Assembly (NCBI GenBank): GCA_016934875.1
Contig: JAFGSC010000318.1
Location: 1 to 5,618 of the forward strand
Length of the DNA stretch: 5,618 bases
DNA from: Candidatus Atribacteria bacterium
GTDB taxonomy: Bacteria; Atribacterota; Phoenicimicrobiia; Phoenicimicrobiales; Stramentimicrobiaceae
Reading direction: 5' to 3'
Below, piece by piece: positions 4,471 to 5,618 of this stretch. The position numbers and the translations under genes were made by a program. How positions within the stretch are numbered: position 1 is the first letter of the stretch; every line of letters starts with the position of its first letter. Under the pieces are notes generated by a model. It was not told the DNA's origin and did not search any database. It saw only the letters and a list, made by a program, of their open reading frames with translations.

Positions 4471-5184
4471 CTATTGTGTTGACAACTGATCTTGAGATGC
4501 ACGTGAGGTACCCGATATTTTATTATAGATCGGAAGTTTACCATTATTCTGCTCTTGATAACGTGAAATCCAGTAATCTTCCCATTCTAATTGTTTGTCG
4601 GGATCTTCTATTATTGAATATTCAATTATTTCAAAATCCCAATCTATTCGTTCAGGCGCTGATAATCGTTTCTTTATTTCTCCTCTACCGATATAGACTA
4701 TTTCACCAGATTCCCGAATATAGCGATAAATTCCTTTCGCATCTGAGGGAATGTCTCCTGATTCACGAGTTTTTCTATTTTCAAATGCAGGACAAAGTTG
4801 AATTACCCAACGATTCCCCTCTTTTTTCGGTTCAAATCGTCTATCTTTGATGGGAAGTTTAGTTACGTTCTTCACCCAAGGAAATCTCTTTACAATGGAA
4901 GAAGCAGAAGAATTTAAGGACTTTCTTTTCTTTCCTTTTGTCTCCGAGCTTGCTTGTGATAAGGCAAGCGAATGATCTTTTTTATCTAAAGGGAAATCGA
5001 TACTAAATTCAAAACCTATTTTGTAATTTTCAGCATCGACATATATAATAACCCTTTGCTCTGGCCCCACCTCAGCGATTCGAACAAACATTGAGTTAAA
5101 AGAAAAATGATCGTCAGAAATAGAAACAAAAGGACGATCGCTTCCCTGAAAAGAGTCTTCTCTCTTTACTAATTCCCAAGCCAT
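4471..5184 (-). CDS. GIY-YIG nuclease-domain protein with extra N-terminal region
   Basis: This is a 237-aa protein. The GIY-YIG domain occupies about residues 148-225: GIY at 151-153, then exactly ten residues to YIG at 164-166, Arg173 in the position of the conserved catalytic Arg, an acidic pair Glu200/Glu202 (LEWEDYW) where the metal-binding Glu is expected, and YNK at 220-222 matching the usual late Asn. The known hallmarks are therefore present and the domain may be active as a DNA endonuclease. Residues 1-60 form a separate unit (FVSISDDHFSFN...VIIYVDAENYKIGFEF) resembling small beta-rich modules; residues 75-110 are a Ser/Lys-rich linker. I do not recognise this N-terminal part as a named family. 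ATG 5184 follows AAGGAG (5196-5191) at 6 nt. UvrC and homing endonucleases share the fold, but the architecture fits neither. Confidence 0.82.
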   Translation of the reverse strand: MAWELVKREDSFQGSDRPFVSISDDHFSFNSMFVRIAEVGPEQRVIIYVDAENYKIGFEFSIDFPLDKKDHSLALSQASSETKGKKRKSLNSSASSIVKRFPWVKNVTKLPIKDRRFEPKKEGNRWVIQLCPAFENRKTRESGDIPSDAKGIYRYIRESGEIVYIGRGEIKKRLSAPERIDWDFEIIEYSIIEDPDKQLEWEDYWISRYQEQNNGKLPIYNKISGTSRASQDQLSTQ

Positions 5185-5219
5185 TTTGCTCTCCTTTTCA
5201 TCTTAATTGATTAATTGCA

Positions 5220-5225
5220 ATTATA
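5220..5225 (-). promoter_or_regulatory. Possible -10 box for the GIY-YIG gene
   Basis: An exact TATAAT reads toward the GIY-YIG gene about 35 nt before its start codon, in the 143-nt gap after the phosphatase stop. No convincing -35 hexamer sits 16-18 nt upstream, and the region is so AT-rich that a chance match is likely. Confidence 0.25.
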
Positions 5226-5327
5226 TTTAATATTATTTTGATTTAATAATGTATCTCTGGATCAATGGATCATTCTTCAACATTCAAAAATTTTTTAAAT
5301 TTAGTAAGTTCATTTAAAAATCACCGC

Positions 5328-5618
5328 TTACAAAACATGCCCCACAATAATAAAAATATCATCCCTCACCTGCGTAAACTGCTGCTCCTGCATATAAGCC
5401 ACAACTGAATCGGCAATTTCCTGGGATGATTTCTCTTTTAATTTGTCGATGATGAAAAGCAATCGTTTGATCCCAAATTGTTCTCGACTTTCATTCTCGG
5501 CTTCGATGATGCCGTCGGTGTAGAAAAATAATCTATCGCCTGAGTCCAGTTGCACCGTATCCTGCAAAAAACTTTCCACGGATTGTTTTTCAAAGCCGAT
5601 GATCATATTTTGTGAGGA
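5328..5618 (-). CDS. SpoIIE/RsbU-type PP2C serine phosphatase, C-terminal part
   Basis: The frame is open to the window edge (four more codons lie before the first internal Met at 5606), so the gene's start lies outside. The visible 96 residues are the end of a PPM/PP2C-SpoIIE domain: GDRLFFYTDGIIEAEN carries the metal-binding Asp of YTDG, FGIKRLL follows, and RDDIFIIVGHV is the terminal DD strand, in standard order and spacing. Such enzymes dephosphorylate anti-anti-sigma factors or act downstream of sensor domains; the N-terminal sensor part that would define the input is not visible. The stop TAA (5330-5328) is followed by AT-rich sequence without a clear hairpin terminator. One line counted by hand is about 43% G+C, higher than the AT-rich membrane-protein genes in this window. 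Confidence 0.88.
   Translation of the reverse strand, partial: SSQNMIIGFEKQSVESFLQDTVQLDSGDRLFFYTDGIIEAENESREQFGIKRLLFIIDKLKEKSSQEIADSVVAYMQEQQFTQVRDDIFIIVGHVL

Noticed and set aside
4476..4850. A 124-codon open frame on the plus strand.
   Set aside because: It lies wholly antisense to the GIY-YIG domain, whose motifs are unambiguous; no ribosome site or recognisable product.

Overview
The window is AT-rich bacterial DNA with clear Shine-Dalgarno sites (AGGAG types, 6-9 nt from starts) and sigma70-like promoters. This argues against typical Bacteroidetes signals, but the lineage cannot be fixed from these genes. No rRNA, tRNA, CRISPR array or transposase is visible. The layout looks like an accessory region: small unrecognised genes, duplications and gene remnants.

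Left part, + strand (about 224-1589): a small array of paralogous coiled-coil genes. A C-terminal gene remnant (236-295) runs into a promoter and leader, followed by a 116-aa gene (394-744), a short 75-aa paralogue (779-1006), a second copy of the same gene end, promoter and leader, and a 160-aa gene starting at GTG 1107. The gene-end/promoter/leader/N-terminus block is duplicated (281-449 and 992-1163), and all three intact proteins share an ungapped 16-residue motif. This looks like growth and decay by tandem duplication. The function is unknown.

Middle and right part, - strand (5618 down to 1655), read in transcription order: the C-terminal end of a SpoIIE/RsbU-type PP2C phosphatase; a GIY-YIG nuclease-domain protein with an extra N-terminal region; a single-pass membrane-anchored protein of unknown function; a 36-codon fragment that reads as the first strand and helix of a TIR domain; a multi-pass membrane protein; and a stand-alone NAD(P)-dependent sugar-nucleotide dehydratase of the CapD/WbpM/FlaA1 type. 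The last two are 12 nt apart, with the second gene's ribosome site overlapping the first gene's stop, so they are very probably one operon. The two sets of genes converge at 1589/1655 across a short 8-nt-period repeat with no obvious hairpin terminator.

The most noteworthy items are the coiled-coil array with its duplicated promoters and the TIR-domain remnant just upstream of the membrane-protein/dehydratase pair. The TIR fragment and GIY-YIG protein hint at mobile or defence-related history, but no complete defence system can be demonstrated here.
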